Assembly: GCA_965276835.1 (NCBI GenBank)
Contig: OZ255631.1
Span: 2,666,001 to 2,730,000 of the forward strand
Direction of reading: 5' to 3'
Origin: BOG-932 sp965276835
GTDB lineage: Bacteria > Pseudomonadota > Alphaproteobacteria > BOG-932 > Roseiterribacteraceae
Length of the DNA: 64,000 bases
This document shows, in pieces, positions 25,758 to 35,966 of the stretch (within the stretch, counting starts at the first letter, position 1; each line of letters opens with the position of its first letter). The notes beneath the pieces were generated by a model. It saw only the letters and a list, made by a program, of their open reading frames with translations, did not search any database and had not been told where the DNA came from. The position numbers were made by a program, and so were the translations under genes.

Positions 25758-26180
25758 ATGCATCCCATCGACCGGGCCGTTTGCTTTACGGTCCACGGCC
25801 TGCCGCATCTGCGCGCGGTGCTGAAGGCCGGAATGGAGGCCGGACGGCCGGTGGTCGCGCTTTCGGCGGCGGCGGCCAGCGCCTATGCCGGGGCCGGCTG
25901 GTTCGCGGCGATGATCCAGGCCGGCCTTGAGGAATTCCCCAACGCCGAACTGACCGCGATCCTGGATTGCGGCGACCGCGCCGGCGATGTGCTGGTGGCA
26001 CTGCAGGCCGGCTTGCGGTTCTTGATCTTTACCGGCCATCCGGAAGCCGCCCGGCGTTTGACCGCCATCGCGGCGGAAACCGGCGCAACGATTCTGGCTG
26101 AGCGGCCGGTGTCTTTCGACTTACTGAATTTGCGCGATCCTGAATTTGCCGCGCGCCGCCGCTGCGCGGACCCGAATTGA
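25758..26180 (+). CDS. Conserved hypothetical protein between gap and the aldolase gene
   Basis: A 140-residue soluble protein without a family I can name. The sequence is built of alternating helices and strands (LRAVLKAGMEAGRPVVALSA, AELTAILDCGDRAGDVLVAL), with one Cys-Gly-Asp motif. It has the look of a small alpha/beta protein. Its place among sugar-phosphate genes suggests a link to central metabolism, but this is inference only. The ATG at 25758 is chosen because the longer frame upstream overlaps gap. Confidence 0.72.
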   Translation: MHPIDRAVCFTVHGLPHLRAVLKAGMEAGRPVVALSAAAASAYAGAGWFAAMIQAGLEEFPNAELTAILDCGDRAGDVLVALQAGLRFLIFTGHPEAARRLTAIAAETGATILAERPVSFDLLNLRDPEFAARRRCADPN

Positions 26181-26266
26181 TCGCCGTCCGCCGCTTTTAG
26201 GCGTTTGCCACCGCCCCGGCCATTCGCTATTCAAGCCGCCATATAACTTCAGCGGGATATACGAAC

Positions 26267-27196
<930 letters not shown>

Positions 27197-27208
27197 CGGC
27201 TGTTCGCG

Positions 27209-27853
27209 ATGGCGCGTCCAACGCCACGTTGCCAGTTCTATCTGCTGACGCCGCCGGCGGTCGCGCTGCCCGCCTTCAGTGAGACGCTGAAGGCGGCGCT
27301 CGATGCCGGCGATGTCGCGGCGCTGCAACTGCGCCTGAAACCGGCCGACGACGACACGATCCTGCGGGCGGTCGACGTTCTGCGCCCCATCGCCCAGGAT
27401 CGCGGCGTCGCCTTCATCCTGAACGACCGGCCCGACCTGGCCGCCAAGAGCGGCTGCGACGGGGCGCATATCGGCGTCGAGGATATGGACCTGCGTGCCG
27501 CGCAAAAACTGATGGGACCGGACGCCATCATCGGCGTCACCTGCAAAACCAGCCGCCATCGCGCCATGGAGGCGGGCGAGCTGGGCGCCAGCTATGTCGC
27601 GTTCGGCGCCTTCTTCGATTCCGCGACGCGCGGCGTGCTCGCCGAGGCCGACGTCGAGATATTGGAGTGGTGGAGCAAGGTGATCGAGATACCATGCGTC
27701 GCCATCGGCGGGATCACGCCGGAGAATTGCGGCCCGCTGGTCAAGGCCGGGGCTGACTTCATCTGCGCTTCGGCTTCGGTCTGGCAAAATCCGGACGGCC
27801 CGGCGGAGGGCATCAAGGCGTTCAACCGGGCGATTGACGCGGCGGCGGGCTAG
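27209..27853 (+). CDS. thiE: Thiamine phosphate synthase (ThiE)
   Basis: Couples the hydroxymethylpyrimidine and thiazole phosphates into thiamine phosphate. TIM-barrel motifs: LQLRLKPADDDTI, FILNDRPDLAAKSGCDGAHIG, read as NDRPDLA and GCDGAHIG, then IGVTCKTSRHRAMEAGELGASYVAFG and VAIGGITPENCGPLVKAGAD (AIGGITPEN). The family's usual IGxS appears as IGVTC, a modest change. It follows the aldolase with no gap for a TPP riboswitch, so it is not regulated by its own leader here. Confidence 0.92.
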   Translation: MARPTPRCQFYLLTPPAVALPAFSETLKAALDAGDVAALQLRLKPADDDTILRAVDVLRPIAQDRGVAFILNDRPDLAAKSGCDGAHIGVEDMDLRAAQKLMGPDAIIGVTCKTSRHRAMEAGELGASYVAFGAFFDSATRGVLAEADVEILEWWSKVIEIPCVAIGGITPENCGPLVKAGADFICASASVWQNPDGPAEGIKAFNRAIDAAAG

Positions 27854-27857
27854 CTCT

Positions 27858-29342
27858 TCAAATACCTCGCCCCTCGGGGGAGATTTTCAGAAGCGCGACG
27901 CCGATCGTCATCGCTGTCAGCAGCAACCCGATATTCACCCACAGCGCGAAGCCGGACCACGCGGCTGTCCCGAACATCAGCGCGTCCGTTACGGTCATCG
28001 CCAGTAACGCCATCGCCAGGCCAATACGCAGCCAACGCGATGCCGCCTCCCCGCTTTCCAGAATCAGCGGCGACACGACGAATACAAGCCAGACCGCCCA
28101 GAAGACCGGAGACGGCGGCGCCTTGAACGCCTGCGTTGCAATCGCGGCGACGGCGATGGCCAGCGGCGCGCCCCAGACGATGCCCGCCCACGCCTTTTCG
28201 ATGCGCGGCAAGGGCCGCCCCTGGTCGCGGCGGCGGATCAGCCAGATCGACACACCGCCGGCGGAGATGACGGTCAGCGCCAGCCCCAGGATGCCATAGA
28301 CCAGCTTGACCGGCTCGCCGCCGAACGTGCCGAAATGCAGCGACGCGGCGCCGGCATAGACTTGCATCCCCACGCTGCCGGCGACGAGGCCGCCCGGCGT
28401 CAGGCTCCGTCCATTCCCGTCGAAATAGAATTCGTCGCCACGGATCACATGACGGGGCGCATCGACCATGATCATGACGCGCTGTCCTGCCGTCCCTGCC
28501 CGTTCGACGCCGACAAAGGTAGGGTGCCCGTCCGGCCGGGCGGCACGAACCTGCGCCAGCAAACCGGCGATGTTCGGCAACGGGGCGACGGCGGCGTTGG
28601 CCGGGACCTGCGGGCCATCCAACATACCCGCCACCTGGCCGGTGTCCCCGCCATGGCCGATTGCGGCGAGTACATAGATCAGGATCGTCGACAGGCCGAA
28701 GAACGCGCCCGTCAGGGTGACGGCGACATGAAACGGCAAGCCCCAGACACTGAGCCGATTATGCAGGTCGGCCTCCCGCAGACGCCGCGCGCCACCCAGT
28801 CGCAAGGCGAAGGCGTCGCGGAAAATCCGAGGATGGGCGAGGATGCCGGATAACAACAACGCGAACAGGCCGACGCCGACGACGCCGACCAGCGCGTCGC
28901 CGTACGGTTCCGGCAGCATCAGGGTCATGTGCAGGTTGCCGACGAAATCGGTCCAGTCGGCGTGGTTCTCAGCCGCCAGCGCGCCGTGTTCGTCCGCCGT
29001 CCGGCTTTTCTCGGCCGTGCCGCGCGTTGTGACGATCAGATGCTGCCGGTCGATCGTCGGGATCGAGACATAGAGCGTCTCGCCCTTCTCGCCGGCGGCA
29101 TCCAGGGCGGCATGGGCGGCGCGGTCGATGGCGGCGGCATCGGGCGCGGTGACGACCGGGGCATCCGCCTGTTCCCAAACCTGAAGCTCGTTCACGAAGA
29201 CGGCGAGCGTGCCGGTGAGGCAGACCAGATAGATCAGCGCGCCGAACGCCAGGCCCAGCGCGGAATGGCCCGCCAGCATATCGCGCACGAAGGACGCCGG
29301 GACGCGCGGCCAGGGGCTTTCCCGAAATGCGGTCTTGTTCAC
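27858..29342 (-). CDS. PepSY-associated membrane protein (probable siderophore-linked ferric reductase)
   Basis: A 494-residue inner-membrane protein with four main helices and PepSY-type periplasmic regions. Characteristic pieces are HSALGLAFGALIYLVCLTG at the first helix, LLSGILAHPRIFRDAFALR, LHNRLSVWGLPFHVAVTLTG, split as LHNRLSVWGLPFH, and the C-terminal four-helix part. The paired histidines in HS and LHNRLSVWGLPFH are candidate haem ligands. It starts at GTG 29342 inside the stop of the preceding gene (GTGA). Family members accompany TonB receptors and are thought to reduce ferric siderophores. Confidence 0.85.
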   Translation of the reverse strand: MNKTAFRESPWPRVPASFVRDMLAGHSALGLAFGALIYLVCLTGTLAVFVNELQVWEQADAPVVTAPDAAAIDRAAHAALDAAGEKGETLYVSIPTIDRQHLIVTTRGTAEKSRTADEHGALAAENHADWTDFVGNLHMTLMLPEPYGDALVGVVGVGLFALLLSGILAHPRIFRDAFALRLGGARRLREADLHNRLSVWGLPFHVAVTLTGAFFGLSTILIYVLAAIGHGGDTGQVAGMLDGPQVPANAAVAPLPNIAGLLAQVRAARPDGHPTFVGVERAGTAGQRVMIMVDAPRHVIRGDEFYFDGNGRSLTPGGLVAGSVGMQVYAGAASLHFGTFGGEPVKLVYGILGLALTVISAGGVSIWLIRRRDQGRPLPRIEKAWAGIVWGAPLAIAVAAIATQAFKAPPSPVFWAVWLVFVVSPLILESGEAASRWLRIGLAMALLAMTVTDALMFGTAAWSGFALWVNIGLLLTAMTIGVALLKISPEGRGI

Positions 29343-29899
29343 AGGAACATCCCCGCGCCGCCGATCAGCGCGATCATGACCAAGGCCGCGAAAACCCTGT
29401 CCAGGCGGCTGTCGTAAAGCGACCAGGCCATGAAGCCGGCCCAAAGGGCGGGCGCCAGCAAGCCGGAAGCGATCAGGCGGGCGGCATCGCCGAACGGCGC
29501 TTTGGTCGCGACCAGGATCGAGACGGCCAGTGCGGTCAAAGCCGACAGCGGTCCGGCAAGCGCGATCCGCGACAGGCCGCGCCACCAATTGGACCGGCCT
29601 GCCGCCAGTTCGACCGACTGCACCGCATCGCGCACCGGACGGCGTTTCGTCTTGCGCGTGATATCCGCACCCACGGCAATGACCGCGAAGGCGACCGGCG
29701 ACGGGGCCAGCATGGCGAACGTGATTGCCTTGTCGGCATCCGCCAGCCCCAGCCAGCCCAGGCCGGCGGCGGCCAGCAGCAGCCAGCCGGCGGCAACCGG
29801 GGACCGGCGGCCCGGATCGTTCCAGGCGCGCCGCAGAACCGCGACACCGGCGACGGTCAGGACGACCGCCGCCAATCCGCCTAATAACACTGCCGTCAC
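29339..29899 (-). CDS. Hydrophobic membrane protein in iron-uptake operon, unknown function
   Basis: A 186-residue protein with about five hydrophobic helices, starting VLLGGLAAVVLTVAGVAVL and ending AALVMIALIGGAGMFL. I cannot assign a family. It is coupled at both ends by 4-base overlaps: its GTG lies in the stop of the TonB receptor and its stop in the GTG of the PepSY gene. It therefore probably belongs to the same siderophore or iron function. Confidence 0.75.
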   Translation of the reverse strand: MTAVLLGGLAAVVLTVAGVAVLRRAWNDPGRRSPVAAGWLLLAAAGLGWLGLADADKAITFAMLAPSPVAFAVIAVGADITRKTKRRPVRDAVQSVELAAGRSNWWRGLSRIALAGPLSALTALAVSILVATKAPFGDAARLIASGLLAPALWAGFMAWSLYDSRLDRVFAALVMIALIGGAGMFL

Positions 29900-32058
29900 C
29901 AGCTGTATCTCAGGTCGGCGCGAACCGTGCGTTGCGACCCGTACCAGCACCAGGAGGTGTAATAGCAGGACGACACATATTTCTCGTCGGCGAGGTTGGT
30001 GACGTTGAGTGTGAGTTTCAGCCCGTCGAGCGTGGGCCTGACATAGGAGAAGTCATATTTCACCACCGCGTCGACCAGGGTAGCGTTGGGGATCGTGAAG
30101 GTGCCGTCCCCGTCATAGGACTGGCCGATATAACGAACGCCGCCGCCGAGCCCCAGACCTGCGAACAGCCCCTCCTGGATCGTATAGATGCCCCAGGCCG
30201 ATGCCGTCTGGCGCGGAACGCCATAAGGCCGCTGCCCCTCGAAACCGCTATTGTCCTTGATGATCTTGTTGTCGAGATAGGTGTAGGATCCAAAGACCTC
30301 CAAGCCCGGAAACGGCTTGGCCCGCCCTTCCAGCTCGACGCCGCGCGAGCGGACCTCGCCGGCGGCGATGCTGAAGTTCGGATGGAGCGGATCGGCCGTC
30401 GCGACGTTGTCCTGATGGATGTCATAGACCGACAGCGTAATCAGCGCGTCCATGTCGCACGGCTGGTATTTCAGCCCCGCCTCGATCTGGTCGCCGTTTG
30501 TCGGTTTCAGGATCTTGCCGGTGAAGTCGGTGCTGGTTTGCGGCTCGAATGACGTCGAATAGCTGACATAGGGCGAGAAACCGCTGTCGAACTTGTAGAG
30601 CACGGCCACGCGGCCGGTGAAGTCTGTCTCGGAATCGTGGCTCGTCGCGTTGCCGAGCTCGTCACGTTGCCGTGCGTCATACCAGTCGTATCGGCCGCTC
30701 AGCATACCGATCCAATTGCCGAATCTGATCTGGTCCTGGCCGTAAAGCCCGGTCTGCCGCTGAACGATGCGCTGGTCGACCGTGATCGGCGGCGCCTGGA
30801 TCGCCATGTCGTTGTCGGGCGCATAAAGATCAATCGGCGGCGGCTCGAAGAAGCCGCCATAGCCGAACCCCGCCACCAGACGCGATTGATCGCGCTGATA
30901 ATCGACGCCGAACAGCAACTCATGCGAGACGGGCCCGGTATCGACCTGACCGGAAAGCTGGTTGTCGAGCGTGAAGGCGTTGGCGCTTTCGTCCGAATAG
31001 GCGACGCCGCGATGCAGGGTGATGTCGTCGGGCGCCAGATAGGAGGCATAGACGCTTTTATAAAGCGTCGTGGTACGCAGGAAGCGCATGTTCTGCTTGA
31101 AGGTCCAATCGTCTTCAAAGCGGTGAACGAGGAAAGACGAGATGCCGGTCTGGGTGCGGTCGAACCGCTCGAAGCTGTGGTCGCCGTCATAGAAATCCAC
31201 CGGCACCTGTCCGTGCGGGTTGGGCAGAACCGAGCCCACGGGCGGCACGGAGCCATAGGACGCAGCCATGGGGTCGCGCTGGAAGGTCCCCAGCACGGTC
31301 CAGCTCGTGTCGTCGTCGGGCGCCCAGGTGAAAGACGGGGAGATCGCGTAACGGCGATTTTCCGTCGTGCGGACCTGGCCGTCCGACATGCTGCCCATGC
31401 CGACGAAACGGTATAGGAACTCCCGGTTCGGATCGATCGGACCGCCGATATCGACCATGCCTTCGACGAGATTGAAGTTGCCGCCGCCGATGCTGACCTC
31501 GCCGTGCGGGTCGAGCGTCGGCAGCTTGCTGGCCAGATTGATCAAGCCGCCGGGGCTGGTCTGGCCGTAGAGGACCGAGGCCGGCCCCTTGACCACCTCG
31601 ACCCGGTCCAGAAGGTCGAGGTCGATCTGCGGCGTGGCATAATAGGTGCCGCCCATCAGCCGCATGCCATCGAGATATTCCGGCGGGCTGAAACCGCGGA
31701 TATTCAGCTGGTCATAGCGTGTGGCCGTGGCGCCGCGCGTTTCCGGCGCGATACCGGCGGTATAGCGCAGAGCCTCGTTGAGGTCGATCACACCCCGGTC
31801 TTCCAGGATGTCGCGCGTGATGACGGTGATCGATTGCGGGGTTTCGATCAGCGGCGTGTTGGTCTTGGTGCCGGCGGCGCTGCTCGAGGCACGCCTTGCG
31901 GCGGTGACGATGATTTCTTCCACCCCGCCGCCTGCCTGGCTGTTCCCGGCAGCTGCGTCGTCGGCATATGCCGGTTGGCAGCCGAACGGCAACAGGAAAG
32001 CGGCCGACAGCAACAGCGGCAGGGGTCGACCCGTCAGGCCGGCGCGAAAATCTCTCAC
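29896..32058 (-). CDS. TonB-dependent siderophore receptor
   Basis: Outer-membrane beta-barrel with plug, taking up ferric siderophores. A signal peptide ends near PAYA; the TonB-box region EEIIVTAARR follows at about residue 50. Plug motifs are TPQSITVITRDILEDRG, LNIRGFSP and VEVVKGPASVLYGQTSPGGLIN. The barrel ends in an aromatic residue (RYSW) as the BAM signal requires. I use the GTG at 32058, four bases after GAGGGA; the longer TTG start at 32070 is less likely. A Fur-type palindrome lies 70 bases upstream. Confidence 0.93.
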   Translation of the reverse strand: MRDFRAGLTGRPLPLLLSAAFLLPFGCQPAYADDAAAGNSQAGGGVEEIIVTAARRASSSAAGTKTNTPLIETPQSITVITRDILEDRGVIDLNEALRYTAGIAPETRGATATRYDQLNIRGFSPPEYLDGMRLMGGTYYATPQIDLDLLDRVEVVKGPASVLYGQTSPGGLINLASKLPTLDPHGEVSIGGGNFNLVEGMVDIGGPIDPNREFLYRFVGMGSMSDGQVRTTENRRYAISPSFTWAPDDDTSWTVLGTFQRDPMAASYGSVPPVGSVLPNPHGQVPVDFYDGDHSFERFDRTQTGISSFLVHRFEDDWTFKQNMRFLRTTTLYKSVYASYLAPDDITLHRGVAYSDESANAFTLDNQLSGQVDTGPVSHELLFGVDYQRDQSRLVAGFGYGGFFEPPPIDLYAPDNDMAIQAPPITVDQRIVQRQTGLYGQDQIRFGNWIGMLSGRYDWYDARQRDELGNATSHDSETDFTGRVAVLYKFDSGFSPYVSYSTSFEPQTSTDFTGKILKPTNGDQIEAGLKYQPCDMDALITLSVYDIHQDNVATADPLHPNFSIAAGEVRSRGVELEGRAKPFPGLEVFGSYTYLDNKIIKDNSGFEGQRPYGVPRQTASAWGIYTIQEGLFAGLGLGGGVRYIGQSYDGDGTFTIPNATLVDAVVKYDFSYVRPTLDGLKLTLNVTNLADEKYVSSCYYTSWCWYGSQRTVRADLRYSW

Positions 32059-32127
32059 AGAGTCCCTCAATCGGTTTCATAGTTGCGAACAATTCTTAAT
32101 CGCACGATAAAACCGATGACACGATTT

Positions 32128-32146
32128 AATGCAAGTGATTCGCATT
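32128..32146 (-). promoter_or_regulatory. Fur-box-like palindrome upstream of the siderophore receptor
   Basis: AATGC (32128-32132) and GCATT (32142-32146) flank AAGTGATTC, giving a 19-base near-palindrome that matches Fur/iron-box sequences at key positions. It lies 70 bases ahead of the receptor start, and the downstream gene content is iron uptake. Repression by iron is inferred. Confidence 0.6.
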
Positions 32147-32488
32147 ACCATTTAGAAAAAACTGGCATCCCCCATTCATTTTTTGAGAGCGGGCAAAAAG
32201 CCGGGAACGATGCCCGGCCCAAGGTCGTCGTTAAAGCAGGCGTCGTTAATGCTGGAACATCGCGACTTCAGGAACGAGAAGCGTTCCCACAAATCGTCGA
32301 TCGCCGGACGGTTGGTCGGCACCTAGGGTTACCGGCCGTCAGCTTTGGGTTCGGGTTCGGCGGGTTGTCGCGGCGCCGGGGCGCGATCGCCGGCCATTTA
32401 CCCCTGCAATCGTCCGAAGGATTATCATATAATAATAAGGCTAATCCGTAACGAACCGATTGAGTTAAATATATCAGGATCATTACAG
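32147..32488. other. Intergenic region without a supported gene
   Basis: About 340 bases between the iron operon and the next plus-strand gene. A frame of 122 codons crosses it, but it has no ribosome site, no recognisable domain and poor composition, so I do not call it. The last 80 bases are markedly AT-rich compared with the neighbourhood and are likely to hold the promoter of the gene at 32489. Confidence 0.6.
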
Positions 32489-32893
32489 ATGTATGAATTT
32501 TTAAAGTATGGAACCTCACGGAATTTTCTGTCCAAATTTTTTCTTTCAGGAATATTAGCTGCATTCTCAGGCTTCACATGGGCGGAGTGCGTGCCGCAGG
32601 GCGCGGTGCCGGCGTGCCTGGCAGGCATCGCCGCCTCGCCAGGCTATACCGGCGCCTTGATCCAACAGGCCGATACGCCCGGAATGCGTAGAGTACGGCA
32701 GGGCGACAAAGTCGAAGACTGGACGGTCGGCGAGATCGGCCCGCGCTATGTCGTCTTCAATCGCGGTGATGAAACGGTCCGCCTTGACCTGACCCGCGAC
32801 GATACGAAAATCCCGACGGACACGGCAGAGCCGACGCCACCGCCCCAGCGTCAAGAACGATCGGGTTCGCGACACAGGGTCAACGGCGGATGA
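32489..32893 (+). CDS. Small exported protein with a GspC/PulC-like segment
   Basis: A 134-residue protein with an N-terminal hydrophobic export signal (NFLSKFFLSGILAAFSGFTWA, cite: LSGILAAFSGFTWA). A cysteine pair in ECVPQGAVPAC follows, then ALIQQADTPGMRRVRQGDKVEDW and VGEIGPRYVVFNRGDETVRL. The last two resemble the homology region of type II secretion protein GspC, with the usual result of a beta-rich domain. The 5' third is AT-rich and the rest GC-rich. Function unknown; the GspC resemblance is my reading only. Confidence 0.6.
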   Translation: MYEFLKYGTSRNFLSKFFLSGILAAFSGFTWAECVPQGAVPACLAGIAASPGYTGALIQQADTPGMRRVRQGDKVEDWTVGEIGPRYVVFNRGDETVRLDLTRDDTKIPTDTAEPTPPPQRQERSGSRHRVNGG

Positions 32894-33000
32894 CGGGTCT
32901 TAAGGCAACGGATACCCGTTTTACGCAGGCCGTTTTGCCGTCAGCGCGACCTGGCCACGGCTGAGTCGACGCTGGTCGCCCGGCCGGGACCAAACGGCGT

Positions 33001-33669
33001 TCAGCGGACGGCCAACCCCAACAGCAGCATCTCCGCGATGCGGGCCGTGCTGGCGGCGATCTGTTCCGGCGGGATGGGCGTATCCGTATAGACCGACTGG
33101 CTCAATTCGTTGAAGATCAGCGCCATGCACATGGAGGCAGCCTCGAACGCGTCGACATTGCGCACCTCCCCCACCCGCTTGCGCGCCTCGATATAGGCGG
33201 CGAGCGGCCGGGTGTAGCGGTCGGCCGTACCCTCGACCAACACAGGAACCAGTTCCGGAAAACGGTGCCCCTCGCGCATCGCCAGCTTGTTCACCACCAT
33301 CGCCTGAGGGCTGGCGGCATCGGTGTAAATCGCCCCGATACGGCGTGCCAGACCGATGGAAATGGGGTCGCTGTCGTCAGCCGGCAATTCCTGGAAGACG
33401 GCCTGTTCCTTCAGGCGCTGGATAACGGCGCTGAACAGGCTCTCCTTATCGGTAAAGCGCGTATAGACCGCCTGCTTGCCCATATTGGCGGCATGGGCGA
33501 TCGCCTCAATCGTGCTGCCGCTGAACCCGTGCTCGACAAAGAAATCCGTCGCCACGTCGATCAGCAATTCACTCTTACGCTCCGTATCGTTCAGCGTCGG
33601 CCGGCCGATACGGCGCGGCGATGCGGGTTTCTCGATCTTTTTCGCACGAACCTGTGCCACGCCAGTCAC
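33001..33669 (-). CDS. TetR/AcrR family transcriptional regulator
   Basis: A 222-residue repressor. The N-terminal HTH is clear: IDVATDFFVEHGFSGSTIEAIAHAANMGKQAVYTRFTDKE, cited as GFSGSTIEAIA and KQAVYTRF. The remaining helices form the ligand-binding domain. A basic, Lys/Arg-rich leader precedes the HTH. It is divergent from the amidohydrolase operon, and a palindrome between them is its probable operator. The ligand is unknown. Confidence 0.93.
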   Translation of the reverse strand: MTGVAQVRAKKIEKPASPRRIGRPTLNDTERKSELLIDVATDFFVEHGFSGSTIEAIAHAANMGKQAVYTRFTDKESLFSAVIQRLKEQAVFQELPADDSDPISIGLARRIGAIYTDAASPQAMVVNKLAMREGHRFPELVPVLVEGTADRYTRPLAAYIEARKRVGEVRNVDAFEAASMCMALIFNELSQSVYTDTPIPPEQIAASTARIAEMLLLGLAVR

Positions 33670-33695
33670 TCATCCACAGCAGTTTTCAAATTGAC

Positions 33696-33717
33696 AATCA
33701 TACGCCCGAATATGATT
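33696..33717 (+). promoter_or_regulatory. TetR-type operator over the catabolic operon promoter
   Basis: AATCATA (33696-33702) and TATGATT (33711-33717) form a perfect 7-base inverted repeat with an 8-base spacer. TTGACA at 33691-33696 and ATTAAT at 33715-33720 are separated by 18 bases and would make a promoter for the downstream gene at 33781. Binding of the regulator here would block it. Confidence 0.6.
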
Positions 33718-33780
33718 AATGCGCCGACCGTCGGATGCAGCAATACATGCGCGCGGCCTCAAGACAACAGGGGAAAGACC

Positions 33781-35475
33781 ATGGGCGGCACCTTGATTCG
33801 CGGCGGCCAAGTGGTGGACGGGACCGGCGCCCCCGCTTTTGCGGCGGATGTGCGCATCCGGGACGGCCTCATCGCCGAGGTTGGAGCCAACCTGAAACCG
33901 GACGGCGAGACGGTGATCGATGCCGCCGGCGCCTATGTCACGCCCGGCTTCATCGATTCCCACACCCATCTGGACGGCGCGATGTTCTGGGCGCCCGACC
34001 TGCACCCGATCACGGGTTACGGCACCACCACCGCGATCTTCGGCAATTGCGGAATCACCATGGCGCCGCTGACGCCCGCCCTGCGCAAGGAAGTGATCGA
34101 GCTTTACTGCTATTTGGAGGACCTGCCGCCCTCGGCCTTCGAGGATTACGTGCCGTGGGGCTGGAACACGTCGTTCGGCGCTTATCGCGACGTAGCGGCC
34201 AAGGCCGAGACGTCGATCAACCTGGAAGGCTATGTCGGGCATATCAACCTGCGTGCCTCGGTCATGGGCAAGGCCGCGTGGGAGCGGGTGGCGACGTCCG
34301 AGGAATGCCGGCAGATGGCGGCGTTGCTGGATGACGGCATGAAGAACGGGTCGCTCGGCATGTCGACCAACCTGATGGACAACGACCAGCATCACCGGCC
34401 GGTCCCTAGCCGGGTCGCCGACGATGCCGAATTCGCGGCTTTGTTCGACGTGCTGGCGAAATATCCCGATGCCATCCTGCAGATCCAGCCGCGCTTTGCC
34501 GAACCGGCCCATATCGAAGGCGACATGGAGCGAATGGCGAAACTCGCGGGGCCGCGGGGCGTGCGCGCCTGCTGGTTGACCATGCCGACCAGCGCGCGCA
34601 GCCCGGACCAGATCGCGCAGGGCATGGCGCTGCACAAGCGCATCCGCGACGCCGGGGCCAATTTCTGGCCGACCTTCGTCGCCAAGCCGTTCGAGATCTT
34701 CTTCAATTTCGACCATTCGCTGATGTTCGAATGGATGCCGGCCTGGCACGACATGATGTATGCGCCCAAAGCCGACCGTGAAGGCATCCTGGCCGACCCG
34801 GAATGGCGGGCCAAGGCGCGGCACGACATGGACCATCATCGCGGCCCGCCCGGATATCCTTTCGAGCGGCCCGATGTGGTCGTCCTGTCTTATTCGGAAA
34901 ACGGCACCGGCCCGGTCGGCATCTCGCTCGGCCAATATGCCCGCGATGCCGGCAAGCATCCGTCGGACGCGATGGCCGATTGGCTGCAGGCAAACGGCCT
35001 GGGGTCGATCATGAGCATGAACGGCGACACGGTGGACGAGACGCTGATCGCCAAGCTGATCCGCGACCCGCATACACTGTCCTGCCCCAACGATTCCGGC
35101 GCGCATCTGCAATTGTTCGAGGCGGCGGGCCAGACGCTCTATCTGCTGACCCACTATGTGCGCGACACCAAGCAACTGTCGATCGAAGAGGCGGTCCATT
35201 CGATCACCGGAAAACAGGCGGAATTCTTCGGGCTGAGGGATCGCGGCGTCATCGCGCCGGGTTTGACGGCCGATGTGAACGTGTTCGGGCTGGATGAAAT
35301 CAGCCTCAACCCCGAAGAGAAGGCATTCGACGTACCCGGCGGGTCGTGGCGGTTCGTCCGCAAGCCCGCGGGTTTCCGTGCGACCTTGGTCCGCGGCACG
35401 CCGATTTTCCAGAACGGCAAGACAACCGGCGCCCGGCCGGGGCGCACCTTTACCAGCCGCCCGGCGGCCAATTGA
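33781..35475 (+). CDS. Amidohydrolase family protein (D-aminoacylase-like)
   Basis: A 564-residue amidohydrolase resembling the N-acyl-D-amino-acid deacylase group. It has the N-terminal metal site GFIDSHTHLDGAMFW and the family's GNCGITMAPL, whose cysteine can be a metal ligand. Later motifs include YVGHINLRASVMG and CPNDSGAHLQLFE. The C-terminal composite barrel ends near LTADVNVFGLDEI. AGGGGA precedes the ATG at 33781. It heads a TetR-controlled operon with a Rieske oxygenase. The true substrate is not readable from sequence. Confidence 0.88.
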   Translation: MGGTLIRGGQVVDGTGAPAFAADVRIRDGLIAEVGANLKPDGETVIDAAGAYVTPGFIDSHTHLDGAMFWAPDLHPITGYGTTTAIFGNCGITMAPLTPALRKEVIELYCYLEDLPPSAFEDYVPWGWNTSFGAYRDVAAKAETSINLEGYVGHINLRASVMGKAAWERVATSEECRQMAALLDDGMKNGSLGMSTNLMDNDQHHRPVPSRVADDAEFAALFDVLAKYPDAILQIQPRFAEPAHIEGDMERMAKLAGPRGVRACWLTMPTSARSPDQIAQGMALHKRIRDAGANFWPTFVAKPFEIFFNFDHSLMFEWMPAWHDMMYAPKADREGILADPEWRAKARHDMDHHRGPPGYPFERPDVVVLSYSENGTGPVGISLGQYARDAGKHPSDAMADWLQANGLGSIMSMNGDTVDETLIAKLIRDPHTLSCPNDSGAHLQLFEAAGQTLYLLTHYVRDTKQLSIEEAVHSITGKQAEFFGLRDRGVIAPGLTADVNVFGLDEISLNPEEKAFDVPGGSWRFVRKPAGFRATLVRGTPIFQNGKTTGARPGRTFTSRPAAN

Positions 35476-35502
35476 ACATCAAGAAATTAAAGGGGAAAGA
35501 TC

Positions 35503-35961
35503 ATGCATAAATTCATTCTGGCCGCGGCAGCCACCCTGACCTTGGGCGCAACAGCCCATGCCGAAGGCGGCGTAGGGGTCGGCAAATATGTGTGGAACAA
35601 GGCGGAGTCGCATTACGAGGCCGGGTTCTACGCCACCCAGCAGACGATGATTATCCACAAGAACGACGCGACCGGGATCAATGTCGAGCAAACGGTGACG
35701 CCGGTCGGCGGCGGCAAGACCTTCAGCTGGCACATCGATGCCCCCTATGACGACCAGATGCGCCATGGATCGCAATGGATGTCGTTCGCCTTCACCCGCA
35801 TCTCCGACAACCAGTTCCACGACCGCTACATCATGGACGATACCAAGGAAGAAGGCGCCGAAACCTTTACCATCAAGGACAAGAAGCTGATCCTGGAAGG
35901 CAGCTCGGTCCATAACGGCAAGAAAATGTCCTATGTCGAGGTTTGGGATAAGATCGAGTAG
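35503..35961 (+). CDS. Secreted protein of unknown function
   Basis: A 152-residue exported protein: MHKFILAAAATLTLGATAHA is a textbook signal peptide. The mature part is beta-rich (KYVWNKAESHYEAGFYATQQ; TFTIKDKKLILEGSSVHNGK), like a lipocalin-type carrier, but this is only a suggestion. It sits between the amidohydrolase and the Rieske oxygenase genes with short gaps and probably belongs to the same pathway. Confidence 0.8.
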   Translation: MHKFILAAAATLTLGATAHAEGGVGVGKYVWNKAESHYEAGFYATQQTMIIHKNDATGINVEQTVTPVGGGKTFSWHIDAPYDDQMRHGSQWMSFAFTRISDNQFHDRYIMDDTKEEGAETFTIKDKKLILEGSSVHNGKKMSYVEVWDKIE

Positions 35962-35966
35962 ACGCC

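Noticed and set aside
27868..27886. Hairpin after thiE as a separate mobile element
   Set aside because: Only one short GGGG/CCCC arm pair is present; a shared terminator of convergent genes is a simpler reading.
32083..32451. 122-codon frame crossing the Fur-box region
   Set aside because: It covers the promoter of the iron operon, and its protein has no support.
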